Program-made: the position numbers and the translations under genes | Part shown: positions 11,671-24,693 of the stretch, one piece after another | Layout of the letters: the number at the start of each line of letters is the position of its first letter | Numbering within the stretch: position 1 is the first letter of the stretch | NCBI RefSeq assembly: GCF_025024155.1 | Contig: NW_026251720.1 | Location: forward strand, 248,001-312,000 | Direction: 5' to 3' | From: Gamsiella multidivaricata | Taxonomy: Eukaryota > Mortierellomycota > Mortierellomycetes > Mortierellales > Mortierellaceae | Length of the DNA stretch: 64,000 nucleotides | The notes under the pieces: model-generated | Databases searched by the model: none | Seen by the model: only the letters and a program-made list of their open reading frames with translations | Told to the model about the DNA's origin: nothing

Positions 11671-14600
11671 ATGCCGCCAAAGAAGGGAAACAAGAAGAAA
11701 AAGCAGGACGACTACTGGTAAATCCCCTCACCCTCGCTCCCCCTTCCCCCAACCCCACCTTACATTCGAATCTTGCTTGAGAATCGGATCAGCAAACTGC
11801 TCTCGTTCGATTCTGACATGGAGAGGCAGGACGAACTGACTGCGGCACGCGAGCAAACCCTCTTTCGACATACACATCTTTCTTTTCCACTCCAGAGATA
11901 CCTTTTATTGCTCTCAAAGACATTGGAATCAACGACTGATAATCCCTCTTACTGCACTTACTCTTCAAAAACAGGGACAATGAGTTCGAGCAGGACCAGG
12001 AGGTCCTCGGAGTGACCAGCGGCGCTCCTGAACCCGAGGCAGAAATCCCTGCCCACGTCCTCAATGAGGATGAAGATGAGGAGGGTGGTCTGATGAGTAT
12101 GGTCGCCAAGGCTTCCAAGAAAAAGCAGCCCGCAAAGGAGGCCTCTCCCGATCCTGCTCCCCTTGACGAGGACAACGATGATGAACCTGTTATCAGGATC
12201 AAGACCAAGAAGGAGAAGGAGCGTGAGAAGAAGGAGAAGGAAAAGGAAAAGAAGCGTCTTGCGGCGGAAAAGGCCAAGAAGGAGAACCCTGCACCTGTCA
12301 AGGAGGAACCCAAGAAGGTCGAGGCAAAGGCATCCGAATCTGCCCCTACCCCTACCTCGCCTGCTGCTGCTCAGGACGACAACGACGAGGATGAAGATGA
12401 CGATGACGCTGCTGGGGGATCAAAATCCAAGAACAAGAAAAAGAAAAAGAAGGCCGCTGCACCCAAGGAGGAGGTCAAGCCCAAGAAGAAGGGACCCGCT
12501 GGTCTGGGTGCTCTCAAGGTACGCAGCACAACAGGATGTATCCTGTTCATCTCAACGTTCATTTATCGGCACGCTTTATCCTTCTCAATATTGATTTGGA
12601 AACACTTTTCTACGCTCTGTGATTATCTAGGCAATGCTCGAAAAGCAAAAGGCAGAGGAGGAAGAATTGCGCCGCATCGCCGAAGAGGAACAACGCAAGG
12701 AGGAGGAGAGGCTGCGCAAGATCGAAGAGGAGGAGGCCGCCAAGGCCGCATTAAAGGCTAAGAAGAAAGAGAAAGAGAAGGCGAAGCTCGAACAGAAGCG
12801 TAAAGAGGGTACACTCTTGACGAAGGCTCAGAAGGAGGCTCAGGCCAGGGCTGCCTTGCGCAAGCAGCAGCTACTAGAGTCTGGTGTCATTGTCGAGGGC
12901 CTCGAGAAGAGCGCTAGCGAAGCCGCGGAAAAGAAGAAGAAGGTCGTCTATGGCAGCAAGAAGAAGAAGGGACCGCAGCAAACTCAAACACCACCACCAT
13001 CTTCGCCCAAGATTGCTTCCGCATCTGTTGAGGTTGTCACACCGGCATCTGCCGCAGCCTCCGAAAAGGACGATGACGAGGATGAGGCTGATGACTGGGA
13101 GGCTGCTGCAGAACAGATCGATACCAAGGAGGACAAGGATGGCGTCAAAGAGAGCTGGGACCAGGCAAGCGAGGAGGAAGGTGATGTCAAGGATAGCTGG
13201 GATCAAAGCAGCGATGAAGAAAAGGAAAAGAAACCCAAGGCTGCGGCCAAAGCAGCCCCCGCTCCCACCAAGACTACACCCGCAAAGGCCGCACCTGCCA
13301 AGGCTGCTCCGGCGAAGGCTGCCCCTGGCAAGAACGCGAAGAATGCCCCCGCCTCCGCCAACAAGAAGGGTCCACCACCTAAGAAGCAGGCCCAGTCCGA
13401 ATCCTCTTCAGACTCCTCTTCCGAATCGGACTCGGACTCGGACTCGGGCTCGGATTCTGACGATTCTTCCGACTACTCTGATTCCGACGACTCCGATTCG
13501 GATGAGCAGGAGTCTTCGACCGCCAAGGCTGAGCGTATCCGCAAGGAGCAGGCACGAGAGCGCAGGCAGGCCCGCATTGCTGCCGCTATGGCTGCCCGAT
13601 CCAAGGATGATTTGCGTTCGCCTATTTGCTGTATTTTGGGGCACGTCGACACAGGAAAGACCAAGCTGCTGGACAAGATTCGTCAGACGAACGTTCAGGA
13701 GGGTGAAGCTGGAGGTATTACTCAGCAAATCGGAGCGACCTATTTCCCTCTGGAGACCATAAAGGCCAAAACTGCTGTTTTGAACAAGGACGGAACCAGG
13801 GAATACAAGTTGCCGGGTTTGTTGGTCATCGACACGCCCGGACACGAGTCCTTCACGAATTTGCGTACGCGTGGTTCTTCGCTCTGTAACATCGCTATTT
13901 TGGTCGTCGATATCATGCACGGTCTCGAGCCCCAGACCCTCGAGTCGCTTAAGTTGCTCCGCGACAAGAAGACGCCCTTCATCGTCGCCTTGAACAAGGT
14001 CGATCGTCTCTTTGGGTGGAAGGCCATCCCCGATAACTCGTTCGTCGATTCCTTGTCGAAGCAGTCTGTCGCTGTCCAGCGCGAGTTCGAGACCCGTAAG
14101 GACGCCGTCATTACTGCCTTCCAGGAGAACGGATTGAACGCGACGTTGTACTACGACAACAAGAATCTGGGAAAATACGTTTCGCTAGTCCCAACCTCTG
14201 CTCACACTGGAGAGGGTATCCCTGATATGATCATGCTGTTGGTCGAGTTGACCCAGACCCGTATGAGTGAACGTCTGATGTACATTTCCGAGCTCGAGTG
14301 TACAGTTTTGGAAGTCAAGGTCATTGAGGGTCTCGGAACTACGATCGATGTCGTCCTCTCGAACGGTGTTCTCAAGGAAGGTGACCGCATTGTTGTCTGC
14401 GGTCTCAATGGAGCCATTGCAACGAACATTCGTGCATTGCTGACGCCCCAACCCTTGAGAGAACTGCGTGTCAAGTCTGCATATGTCCATCACAAGGAGG
14501 TCAAGGCCTCCCTCGGTATCAAGATTTCTGCACCAGACCTGGAAAAGGCCATTGCAGGCTCGCGTCTGCTCGTCGTCGGACCTGATGATGACGAGGACGA

Positions 14601-15527
14601 GCTGAAGGATGAGGTTATGAGCGATCTCAAGACGCTGTTGACATCGATCGACAAGTCTGGAAACGGTGTTTGCGTGCAGGCCTCGACCCTAGGTTCCCTT
14701 GAGGCCTTGCTCGAGTTCTTGCGCGTGTCCAAGATTCCGGTCTCGGGCATCAACATCGGACCTGTCCACAAGAAGGACATCATGCGTGCCAGTACAATGT
14801 TGGAAAAGTCCAAGGAATTGGCGTGTCTGCTGTGTTTCGATGTCAAAGTCGATAAGGAGGCGGAGCAGATGGCAGAGGAGATGGGCATTAGGATCTTCAA
14901 GGCCGATATTATTTACCACTTGTTCGATCAGTTCACGGCCTATCACAAGCAGTTGACAGAGGAGCGTCGCAAGGACCAGGCACCCTCAGCCGTTTTCCCC
15001 TGTATCCTCAAGATGGTCACTGGCGCTATTTTCAACAAGAAGGACCCTATCATTATTGGTGTCGATGTCGTTGAGGGTGTGATGAAGCAGGGAACACCTC
15101 TCTGTGTCATCAACGTCGATCCTGAGACCAAGGCCAAGGAGATTGTGTATCTTGGAAAGATCACGTCGATGGAGCAGAACCATAAGCAGGTCGATACCGT
15201 CAGGAAGGGTAATTCTGGAGGAGGAATTGCCATCAAGATCGAATGCGCTGTCTATGAAAACGCAAAGACCTTCGGAAGGCATTTCAACGAACAGTCTGAG
15301 TTTTACTCGATGATCTCGCGCGAGTCGATCAACATCTTGAAAGAGTCCTTCCGCAACGACTTGAGTAAGGAGGAGTGGGCCCTCGTTGTGAAGCTCAAGG
15401 CAAAGTATGTATTCGATCCATTTCGCCGTGGTTTATGGACTGTGTATCCTCTGTTTCGTATGATCTTGCTTGCTAACGATCAACTTCTTGCTTTCCTTCT
15501 TTCTTTGTTAGGCTGGACATTGTGTAA
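11671..15527 (+). CDS. FUN12: Eukaryotic translation initiation factor 5B
   Basis: Four exons, 11671-11717, 11975-12518, 12631-15404 and 15512-15527, give 1,126 residues. The first half is a charged, low-complexity region: Lys/Glu coiled coil, [11 protein letters not shown] repeats, and a Ser/Asp-rich acidic block. The GTPase core follows with G1 GHVDTGKT (534-541), G3 DTPGHE and G4 NKVDR, then the beta-barrel domains and the C-terminal helix region ending KLDIV. eIF5B is the universal GTPase that joins ribosomal subunits at the end of initiation. The last exon has only 16 coding bases, but phase and the family C terminus support it. The DTPGHE histidine needed for GTP hydrolysis is present. 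Confidence 0.95.
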
Positions 15528-15677
15528 AAACTTAAAAAACATAAAACATATCTTTTTCCATCATCATTTTCTTTAAACTATGGTGGTCAGACAAAATGTA
15601 TCAAAAGCAACGGTGCGGAGTAAATTATTTATTCATGAGATCTAGAAGAAAACACTCAGAAGAGCGTTCTCTCATGA

Positions 15678-17753
15678 CTACTTTTTGGGTTTCTTGGCAG
15701 GTCTATCAGCTTCCTGGTCACCGCCGTCATCTGAAGCGTCCGAAGCGTTTGAGCCAGAGTCACTGACATTCTCGTCAAACTCCTCTGCCACATCACTCTC
15801 GCTCTCGTCTGCAACAAAGTCCTCGTCGGCTATTTGATACATGATACACAGGATGCGGATACAAAAAAAAAAGTTAGTATCAGAAACAATGGAGCATTTG
15901 TAGGGTCTGACTTGTGGAGGGCAACTTACGACTCGATTCGCCTTCATCATCATCTCCGCCATAGTCCTGAATAGCGGATTTCCTCTTGCGCTTGCCAGTA
16001 TCTTCTTCCGAATCGCTCTCGCCCACCATCTCGACATAGCGTCCTGTGGACTCGTCCTCCATTGACTTTGTCTTGATCTTCTTGTTCTGCAAAAACTCGT
16101 TCAAGTTCGCATATTCCTCACGGTTGATGCTTGAGAACGAATAATCAACGCCACTCTTCATGTTGAACTTCAGATCAAACGTCCTCGAAGCCGAAGCGGC
16201 TCCACCACCGACACGCGAGAATGTAACAGATCCGATCTCTGAGTGAGGAATGAACGTTGGCGGCTTGGGGATGAACAAGAAGGATTTGTCGAGTGGGTAG
16301 AGTACACCTTCGTTCGCCTTCATCGAGCACTTGATCGCAGACTGATTGTGGTAACTCTTGAAGAACTCTGAGGGGATGGTGACTCGGCGTCCTGTCAGGG
16401 CCTTGAAGAGTGTGCTCACGACCTCATATGTCCTCGTCTCATACTTCCTCTCCAGCTTGCCCTCGTACTTTGTTGCGATCGTTTCCTCGTCCAGATTGAG
16501 CGTCACATCCGTCTCCTCCTCCCTCACGAACTGGAAGACCAAGAATGGATACCGAGTCTGACCCTGGCGCAATGGGGGATCCAAACCAATGACGAACAGG
16601 ACGTGCACATCATCTGGCTTCGGCAACAAGAACAATTTAATGATGCTGGTGTATGCAATCTTATAGTCAGTCGTCTTTCCACGAAGGCGCAGGAAGGTCG
16701 GGAACATGTCGATGTCGTAACGACCACGTGGGGTCAAGCACAATGTATCCGAGAACAAGACAATGCCGTCGCCCGGTGCAGCATCTCCAATATCGGCTTC
16801 GTTTTTGATCAAGTTATAGAAAATCTAAAAGCGCGAATCAAAGAAAACAAGAATAAAGTCAGCACTTTTTCTGGGCAAGGAAAGCAGCAACAAATTGCAT
16901 GCTCGACTACACCTGCGACTCCTTACATTGGCTGCGCTCTCCTCCTCGCCTTCGCCTTCCTGAGCTTTGGTTCCTGGAACATAGAATCGCATCTCAACCA
17001 GCTGGTCTCCCTTGCGCCTTCTATCCTTTTGTGCGCTACCCTCGCTATCAGGGCCACCAAGCTCAATCATGACCTCGTGCTTGGCCGTGAGCGATGTGTT
17101 GGTGACCTCATTGAGCGGTACTTCGAACATATCCTTGTTCTGGACACTAAACACAAGGTTGCCATCTAGATCGTTATCATCAAGAATGTAAAGTGCCAAA
17201 AATGGATCGGTGAGCATTTTACTGCGGATCCTAGGTTCTCGCACGGAATAAATACAAAAAGAACGCCAAAGTCGACCACATACTTGAGAAATCGGTCTCT
17301 CCCCAGTTCCAGCCCTTGACGCTCATTTCCTTTGTTTCCAGTTGCAGTCCATAGTTCGCCTTGATAATATCCTTCAGCTTTTCGAAATCCTAAACAGCCG
17401 TGCAGCGAAAAGTCAATACGACTATCAGAATGGGAATGTCGGCTGCGCACAATATGTGCCAGAACAATAGGTCCTGACTGTCGATGTTTGACCTCCCTGC
17501 GAAAGACTTGACTTACATCACGCTGGAAACCATCAAACTTGACGATTCTGCCGTCGCGCAGCTGAATGCGAAGCTGGAAATTACGCGCGGCGCGAAGCCA
17601 GATGGTCCTCTTGAGATCCGCATCTCTAACGGTGAAGATGCCCTCGCCGTTGCGAGCCTTCCAACCGAGACCACTCTGCGCTAAACGAAGCAGTCCCAGC
17701 TCGGGGGCTAGACCGAGATAAATGTCGTCGAACTGGTTCACTTTGTCGCTCAT
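15678..17753 (-). CDS. POB3: FACT complex subunit Pob3 (SSRP1 homologue without HMG box)
   Basis: Five exons on the minus strand, 17753-17517, 17389-17284, 17165-16927, 16824-15930 and 15829-15678, encode 542 residues, close to yeast Pob3. The start is MSDKVNQFDDIYLG. The N-terminal PH-like part contains GWNWGETDFS, then LVFSVQNKDMFEVPLNEV. The middle double-PH region carries FSDTLCLTPRGRYDIDMFP. The protein ends in an acidic Ser/Asp/Glu tail closed by PAKKPKK. There is no HMG box, as in other fungi, where Nhp6 supplies that function. FACT reorganises nucleosomes during transcription and replication. For intron 2 I chose the acceptor at 17166-17167, because it joins FS directly to NGNLVFSV; other acceptors would add a 20-residue stretch not seen in the family. 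Confidence 0.93.
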
Positions 17754-18050
17754 GATGCTGGGAGAACGGTTTAGAAGAGTTGAAAATGGTATTCTCCTGT
17801 TGCAGTTCGTTCCAAGCAAAGGTGCAGGGTGCCGAGTCGAGTTGTGAAGTGATGTCGAAAGGTCGGGGATGGTAAAGGGTGAACAAAAAAAAAAAAAAAA
17901 GCGATTTGGAGGGTTGCCTCCAAAATAATAAACGCGCTTTTCCTCGTTTCCCCAAGCCACAGTTTCGGGACCCACTCTCAATGTGTTGCAAAGACGGATT
18001 CACACTCCAACATCCATCACATCCCGCCCTCCTCCTCCATTCCTCAAACC
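17754..18050. promoter_or_regulatory. Divergent promoter between POB3 and NDUFB11
   Basis: 297 bases between opposing start codons. It contains a poly-A tract (about 17884-17899) and a pyrimidine-rich leader before 18051. No TATA box is evident at a normal distance for either gene. Confidence 0.4.
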
Positions 18051-18779
18051 ATGTCCAGCGCCATCATTCGTTCTTTCACCCGCACGCCCTTCCGTAGAGC
18101 TGTTCAGCTCCGTCGTGGAGGCGGCCACGCCGAGGGATACAATCAGCCCACGGGATACCTCTTCGGCGAGAAGGTATAGCTTCCTTCCGGGATTTACTTT
18201 TCCGTCGGCAAGGAACCTTCGGATTAGCTGGAATCATGACAGGAACAGAGACTATTTTACAGGACGACTTTGATGGAATAGTTATTTATCATCATGGACT
18301 TTGACAACACTGGATGCCAATGGACATGTACTCGCACTTGACCTTGAGATCTTATTCACTCAATTACACCGTCAACAAGCGCCGGACAGGATATCATTGG
18401 AAGCCTGGGCACTCAGAAACGTAGACGGATACACCAGCATGTGTATCACCAGCGACCGGGAACGCCAGACATCTTGCGCACCGGTGCCTGGTTTCTTTTT
18501 AGACTCGTCATCTCATACAAACATCATTGCCTTATCATCTCAACACGTTCCTCTGTCTCTCGTCTTCAACATCCCATCTAGCCCCTCCCCCCAGGTGCCA
18601 AGCGCGTCAAGGAGGACTGGGAGGGTATTTTCCTTTACGGATTCATGGGTTCCATGGCCGCTGGAGCCGCCCTCATCTACTACAAGCCCGATACAAACAT
18701 GCAAAACTGGGCTATGAAGGAGGCCAAGGCAAGGATGGAGGCCCGTGGAGAGACTGTTGAGTACAAGCGCCAGGAGTAA
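18051..18779 (+). CDS. NDUFB11: Mitochondrial complex I ESSS subunit (NDUFB11 homologue)
   Basis: Two exons, 18051-18173 and 18582-18779, encode 106 residues. The N terminus (MSSAIIRSFTRTPFRRAVQL) is Arg/Ser-rich and looks like a mitochondrial presequence. It is followed by GYNQPTGYLFGEK, and across the intron by PLPPGAKRVKEDWE. A single membrane segment (IFLYGFMGSMAAGAALIYY) and the KPDTNMQNWAMKEAKARMEA tail fit the ESSS/NDUFB11 family of accessory subunits in the membrane arm of NADH:ubiquinone oxidoreductase. The acceptor at 18580-18581 is preferred over the AG at 18593-18594, because only the former keeps the frame and restores PLPPG. The 408-base intron is long for this window. Confidence 0.88.
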
Positions 18780-19146
18780 ACCCAGTCGAAAGAGTAGACG
18801 ACATAGACACACGCCACCTACAGCGAGCATACGACCCAGCCCAGCAACAAATAAAAACAGCAATACGATGCAATTGCACAAGACTCAAGGTGACAACATA
18901 TCGAGGCCTTTTTTTACTCACTGGCAAATGCACGCATTTCGGTCATTCGATATCAAAAAAAAAAAACGAGAATGAGCGTTGGAGTGGAGAGAGTTAATCT
19001 AACCCACTCGCTGTAAGAATGTGCTGAAGTGCAAAAAAACAAACAAACAGGCGAGCGATTACCAAAATCCGAGTTGCGTGGCCAGTGGCAGCAGTGATCC
19101 GTGAGAGAAGAACTCAGGCTAGCTCTCGCTCTCTCTCTTTCCCCTC
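18780..19146. other. Convergent 3' gap between NDUFB11 and SAMHD1-like gene
   Basis: 367 bases between two stop codons facing each other. It holds 3' UTR sequence with A-rich tracts (about 18955-18965 and 19033-19050). No gene is seen. Confidence 0.5.
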
Positions 19147-21753
19147 TCAATCCTCGCTGTCTGAGATATCCACGACACCATCGCCAAGGGATCTTAGCCC
19201 ACTCGTTTTTATCCGTCGATTCGATGAAGGGCTATGGCTGCGGTCGCGCCTTTTGAAGCTGCCACCACTGCCGCCCTTGTTACGTGTAGGCGATGCCTGT
19301 CGGGATTGTAACCAGGCCAACGGAGCCGTGCTGTTTACTCTCTCAGGGGTTGTGTTCCTTGAGTCATAATAAGGAGACGTTGAGGACGGAGGCAAGTTGC
19401 TTGATCCATCACTTGTGCGATAAAATCTGGACATCAGGCGACGGAAAGCTTCGTGCACAGCCCTGACCTTGGACGGGTCTCTGGCAAACACTCGGATGAT
19501 ATTTTCCTGAAACTCACTGGGGATAAGACTAGAGACCTTTTCCTTGGGGATATGGTAGGAAACTAGAATCAACGCCAAGCATAAAATGCGTTAGAGGCAC
19601 TGCCTTTAACTGGAACACAATATGAGGACGAAGGGTGTACATACCTGCGTGGTTGTTCTTGGAAAAGAACTTGATGCCGTCGACTGGATTCTGATCTTTC
19701 ATCGCGTAGTTGTTCTTCAAGAACTCGACAATGACATCTTCTTCTTTTAGATGGTCGTTTGGTCCCTGGCACGACACGATCTCTACCGCATTCACATTTT
19801 GCTAAAAGAAAGTGAAGCGTGGTTAGCATTGGACGGTGAAAAAGAATCGCATCTTTCTACAGAGAAGACATGGTATCCATACTTTCGTCAAACGCCCCAA
19901 CTTTTCTCGAGGAATCAATAGCTCGTCCACAAATTTGTACAAGCTGCGTGTGCGGATCCGCTTTATGATGGCCCTTGATTCCTCCAAGCCCTACGGAAAG
20001 AACGGAACGTCAGTTGAGCTGCAGCAAATGTAGAGTGTACTTTTGGATCTGATGCACAAGAAATATTTCGAAAACTCACAGGTTCTCTAGATCGCTCGAT
20101 CTGTCGCACAATATCGTCTGTCAGATGAAGATAATCCTCGCCATTGAAAATGGCAGATGAAATCCCCATTACTTTGTCCGCGGCCAGAAGAGCGTCCGTC
20201 AACATGTACTCGATTGCCTTGCCTACTCGGTGCGTGTAGACTCTCTTGAATAGGCTGAAGCGCGTATGATACAGCTCGTACAGGTTGTAGACCTCCTTGT
20301 GGTGCCAGCAGATCTGATCGTCAATGACCCTCGACATCTTCATAAGTCGGGAGCAGTCGATCGAAGATTTGATCCCGACATTGTAGCAATCACGCTGCAA
20401 ATAGTCGTACTTGTCCACATCCAGAGAGTTTCGCTTGTTGGAGACGATATCAAATAAGAATGCATGGCGCCTAGAGCAAGGATCAAGTTAATTGAGGAAA
20501 AAATTGCATGATATCCCACTCCTTAGATAACAAATTTCGCACTTAGCACCTACTGCGTATTATATCGTCTCTCGCCCATAATGAGATCCTTTATAAAGTT
20601 GATTTCCTCCCGATCAATGTCCACGGCATTATCATCCACCAGGTACTCGAGCATCATCTCCGAACCTTGCTCATGTGTCCAGGTTGATCCTGGGATGGCT
20701 CGTGGAATGAATTCGTTGTCAAAAACATGGCTGAATGGACCATGGCCTGTTATTGCATGAAATCAAAATGGACACGTTCAGTTGATGGACTCCACGTTTC
20801 ATTTCATAAGTGATCGCGGCCTTTATATGGCAGATATATCGCTCATACCAAGATCGTGACAGAGTCCTGCCAGTCGCACGCATTTAACATCGCTCTCGCT
20901 AATCTCGAGTTCTGGTTGAGTGTCGCGGAACCTCTCGACGAGCTCTCCTGCAAGATGTGATGTTCCTATTGAATGCTACAATATGTGCAAGACATGGTAG
21001 GGTCAGCATCCTGTTGGTTTCTGTGGGCGTTGCGTCCGTATTGCAGACCACAGCTGTTACCTCGAAGCGGTTATGTGTGGCACCAGGGAACACATAGTAC
21101 GCAGATCCCAACTCTACGTGTCCAGAAGAAAGTTGTAATAGCAGAAAGGGATATAGTCAGATATCGAATATCTTTGCAGCCCTTCATTCTGATGGAGGCC
21201 AGGAAAACAACATACGCTTGAGATCTCGAAGTCTTTGGAACTGCGGTGTGTCGATAAAACTAAGACAATCGTTATTCAGTAGCACATGCCCCTATAGTTT
21301 ACATTGGGTGGATGGAGAAAGAAAGAACGGCGTCAGTATGTACCATGACTGGAGACTGTGTGGGCCCTCAGAGTGAAGAACGATAAGAGAGCCCAAGATG
21401 GAGATGTAGAAATTGGTGGCGCTTTTTGAATACGCTTTTTCTGGTGGGCGTAATGGATGTTTGGCAGAAGAGCAGAGAATATGACATAATTCATGCGCTT
21501 TGCTTACATGGATGGGGTCGTTGATATACTTCTCGCTCGATCCCTCGTACACCCCAGAGTCGTCGCGTCCGAACAGGGGAGTGAAGGTGAAGGAGTTGCG
21601 ACGGTAGTGGCGCTGGTTGTTCGGGGCTCCCAGGATGGCGCTGTTGTTGTGATTGTTGTTGTAGGAGCTCAGGTCGAGGTGGTCGGGGTCATGCAGGCTC
21701 GCTCGGCTGCTGTCTCCGTTGGATTGAACCAGAAAAGGGGATCTGTCTTCCAT
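19147..21753 (-). CDS. SAMHD1: SAMHD1-like HD-domain dNTP triphosphohydrolase
   Basis: Nine exons on the minus strand: 21753-21508, 21291-21216, 21113-21061, 20975-20849, 20746-20554, 20470-20080, 19990-19883, 19801-19645 and 19562-19147, giving 588 residues. After an Asn/Ser-rich N terminus (about 75 residues) the HD core starts at NDPIHGHV and continues with FIDTPQFQRLRDLKQLG. The metal-binding set is intact: H126 in RFEHSIG, H165-D166 in LCHDLGHGPFSH, and an Asp in LDVDKYDY (about 251). These match human H167, H206/D207 and D311. The human SAM domain is absent. The C terminus is Ser-rich and ends DISDSED. SAMHD1 enzymes cleave dNTPs to nucleoside and triphosphate; a role in nucleotide-pool control is inferred here. 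HD boundaries and acceptors are well supported by phase. Confidence 0.9.
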
Positions 21754-21967
21754 GGCGTCGGTGTGAATGGCAGCTTTTTGTTATAGAGGGAGTGGGACGT
21801 GGTGATGAGAGAGAGTGAGGAGAGCGGAAGAGAGAAAAGAAGAATGCGCAACAGGTGATGACGGCAGAGTAAAGATGAGTACAGAAAGGGCTGGAACAAC
21901 GTCTTCAGGGCGCATTCTCCATTCGCTGAAATAACTCCATGGTCACTAGGTCGAGAATAAACTTTAT

Positions 21968-24236
21968 TTACACAGTGGTCTGAAAGATCGTAATTGGCTT
22001 GAATCCCAGTACGTTCGTCTTCTTCTTGGTCCCTCCTGGCTGAGCAAGTGCTCCTGGCGTAGTCATTGTCTTATTGAACTGGAACTGCAGCCATGAATGC
22101 ACAGGCAGGTGCGATAAATTTTGGCTGCGACGCTTGATCCCCGGTAGTTTGTTGTTAGCGACTACTGCGGGCAGAATCTTCGGCATCGGTGACAGATTCT
22201 CAACTTGTGGTCGACGTGCCATTGCCGTCTTGAAAATACTGCTGTTGCCGGTCCTATTGCTGCTGTTATTGCTGCTACTGTTGCTTGGACTGATGCTGCC
22301 GCCATTGACCAGACCCGATGTTGACATTAATGAGCCGGGACCAGCGCTGCGAGACCTTGATCGCTGAAAAGGCGAAAACGGTGTTCGTGCCTGACCGGTC
22401 TCAAACGCCATAGTGAGCCGCGAAAAATCCCTCCAGACCTCTGCCGGTGGGTCAATTGTTGCTCTTTGCGCTGAGGTCGATGTTAAAGAGTTGTCCTCCT
22501 GCTCATCCTCTGTCTGATCCTGAGCAATCAAAATTTCAGGCGGTTTGGGGGGCATAATGGGATCCAGCAGCCAAGTAATTGGGATATGTCGAACCGATGG
22601 CTGGGGCTGCAGTGGTGGCTGTGATTGCTGCTGCGCTGTTATTACTGGCGGTGCGGATGCTGGCTGCCTTCCGTAGCTCTGGGGAACGGTATCTGATCGA
22701 TGACCTGGATGCGCAATCTCCCTCAACCTAGGTGGTGCTAGCAGTTTAATGTTGCGTTCTGTAGCCCTTGAAATGGCAGGTATGGCGTATCGCTGGTTCT
22801 GCTGGATGATCATCCTGATGAAGGACATGCACTCTTGCTCCGATAGCACCAATTCGGATACATATTCGGATGTATTATCAATCCGCTTCTCCAGCCAATC
22901 AATCCGGACCTCCCAGTTTGTCACTGTTTCGAGCGCCTATGTAGTCGGAGGAGTGCCGCGGTTAGTTTATGCGGAAGACACGGATCAAGGGCACCCGTGG
23001 CTGCGCAAACCAATTCATAAGATTGCCAGATCTGGAATAGCATCATACCTCGTTACTTTCTCTCCCGAGTGCTTGGAGCCGCTTGTTCGTGTCCTGTCTG
23101 TCTTTCTCGATAGTTAGAGCCAAGCATTCGAGCCGCCAAAAGTTCTCCTCGATCGCTGACCTAGTTGAAGCACTCGATACCTTGCTTTGGTCTAGAAAGA
23201 TAAGGCATAAGCGATACAATAAGTAAGCAGAGCAGAACCTCGTGCTGAAATAAAAATAATATCGAGCAGCTGGGACCCATACCGATGCTCATTTGCATAG
23301 CTTCGAGCTCCTGCTCCATGCTCTTCATGGCCCGACTGGCCCGACTCATTTTTGATCGAGCTTTGGCCAGCTCCTCGCTCATGTCCGATACGCCCAGTCC
23401 AATTCCATGGCGAAGGGAATCGTATCTTTCCTCGGAGGGTTCCCTTCCTAAGTACGGGCGGCGTCGCACCGTCGAATGATGGCCCTCGAATTGGCGATGA
23501 TACGGGGCTTTGGATGTCATGCTCCTTTGGTTCTGCGTATCGCCTTCAGCCTCATTATTAGAGTCCTGATCGTCCTGGTCTTCATCGTCCTCAAAGCCGT
23601 CATATTGCTCCCAATTGAAAGATAGAGGTCGAGGAGAGACACCCGTGGTAGACCCAGAGACTGACAGTGGTGTCGTCGAAGTAGAGGAAGAAAGTGATCC
23701 GTGTACGGAGGAGTTGGTCACTGGTGTCCAGGGAGACTTTTGATCGAACGGAGTGAATGCTTGGGGATTTGACGATGGGGGCAAGGCTGAGAATCGACCC
23801 TCGATCGTTGAACTTGACTCGAAGCCGAAACTACTCTCTGTTGGTGACATTGGCGGCGTCATCAGCGTTGGGTCGAAGGGCGAGTGTGAATCGTCGCTTG
23901 AATGGCGCTGGGCTGCTTGAGGTTGAGGGGGTATAAAGTAGGGCATCATGCCTGCTGAGAGACGAGCCGGCACCGACCGTGGGTCGGCCTCGGCGTCGTT
24001 GCTGTTGCTATTGCTGGTCCTGCTGCTGCTACTGTTGGGATGGCTGGAGCTGCTGCCACTGCTGGATGGCTATTGAAGCGTGCAGCGGAAGTAGGCAGTG
24101 GAAGTGTGCAGTGGAAGTGTGCAGAGACAGTCCAGGAACATGCGGGTAAACACTATGTTAAAAGACATGGATACAACCAAAGGAAGACCGAGCAATTGAC
24201 GAAGCGTAAACTGACCTTTATATGAGAAGAATGCAT
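21968..24236 (-). CDS. Unrecognised Ser/Pro-rich coiled-coil protein
   Basis: Four exons on the minus strand, 24236-24216, 24069-23283, 23191-23049 and 22936-21968, join in phase to 639 residues. The first exon encodes only seven residues (MHSSHIK) and is the weakest part; the frame of exon 2 has a stop right at the acceptor, so an upstream exon is needed. Residues 1-180 are Ser/Asn/Pro-rich and disordered. About 225-345 is coiled coil (ELAKARSKMSRASRAMKSME, then FWRLECLALTIEKDRQDTNK, then IDWLEKRIDNTSEYVSELVL). The remainder is disordered again with Gln, Ser and Pro runs. I do not recognise the family. A scaffold role would fit the architecture, but nothing proves it. It lies 214 bases downstream of, and on the same strand as, the SAMHD1-like gene. 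Confidence 0.65.
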
Positions 24237-24652
24237 GATGATAATGTACAGTGAGCAAAGAGTGGTTTTGCAGTATGAAGAGTGTCAAAAGTGCGAGCGG
24301 AGGGACATGAAGTAGCGAGAGTGTGCATGTACAGGACGAAAGGAGAGGAGTGGGTGGAAAAAGAGGGAAGCGGGGGGCAGGGGTAGAGGGACACAGGGAT
24401 TTCCCAAGGCGCGCTGCCCACGAGGCACGGTTTGTTTGTTGCGTTGCACGGAAGGAGAAGGAGGACGATGGTGACAATGAGAGTGTGTAAGGGTGCAGCA
24501 AGTTTGTGTTTGTGTCTGTGATTTTATGCATGGAGGAATAAAGAAAAAAGGACGAAGGATTAGAACACAAAAGAAAGAAATGGCAGCGGGGTGCCAAGAG
24601 TCACAGCCGGAAGAGAGGTCGAAAAAAAGAGACCAAGTTGCTCATCTTTTCT

Positions 24653-24661
24653 TGCTGCTGT

Positions 24662-24693
<32 letters not shown>

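Noticed and set aside
12163..13762. Long Arg-rich ORFs in the +1 frame of the eIF5B gene
   Set aside because: Shadow translation of Lys/Glu codon repeats; the sense frame is eIF5B.
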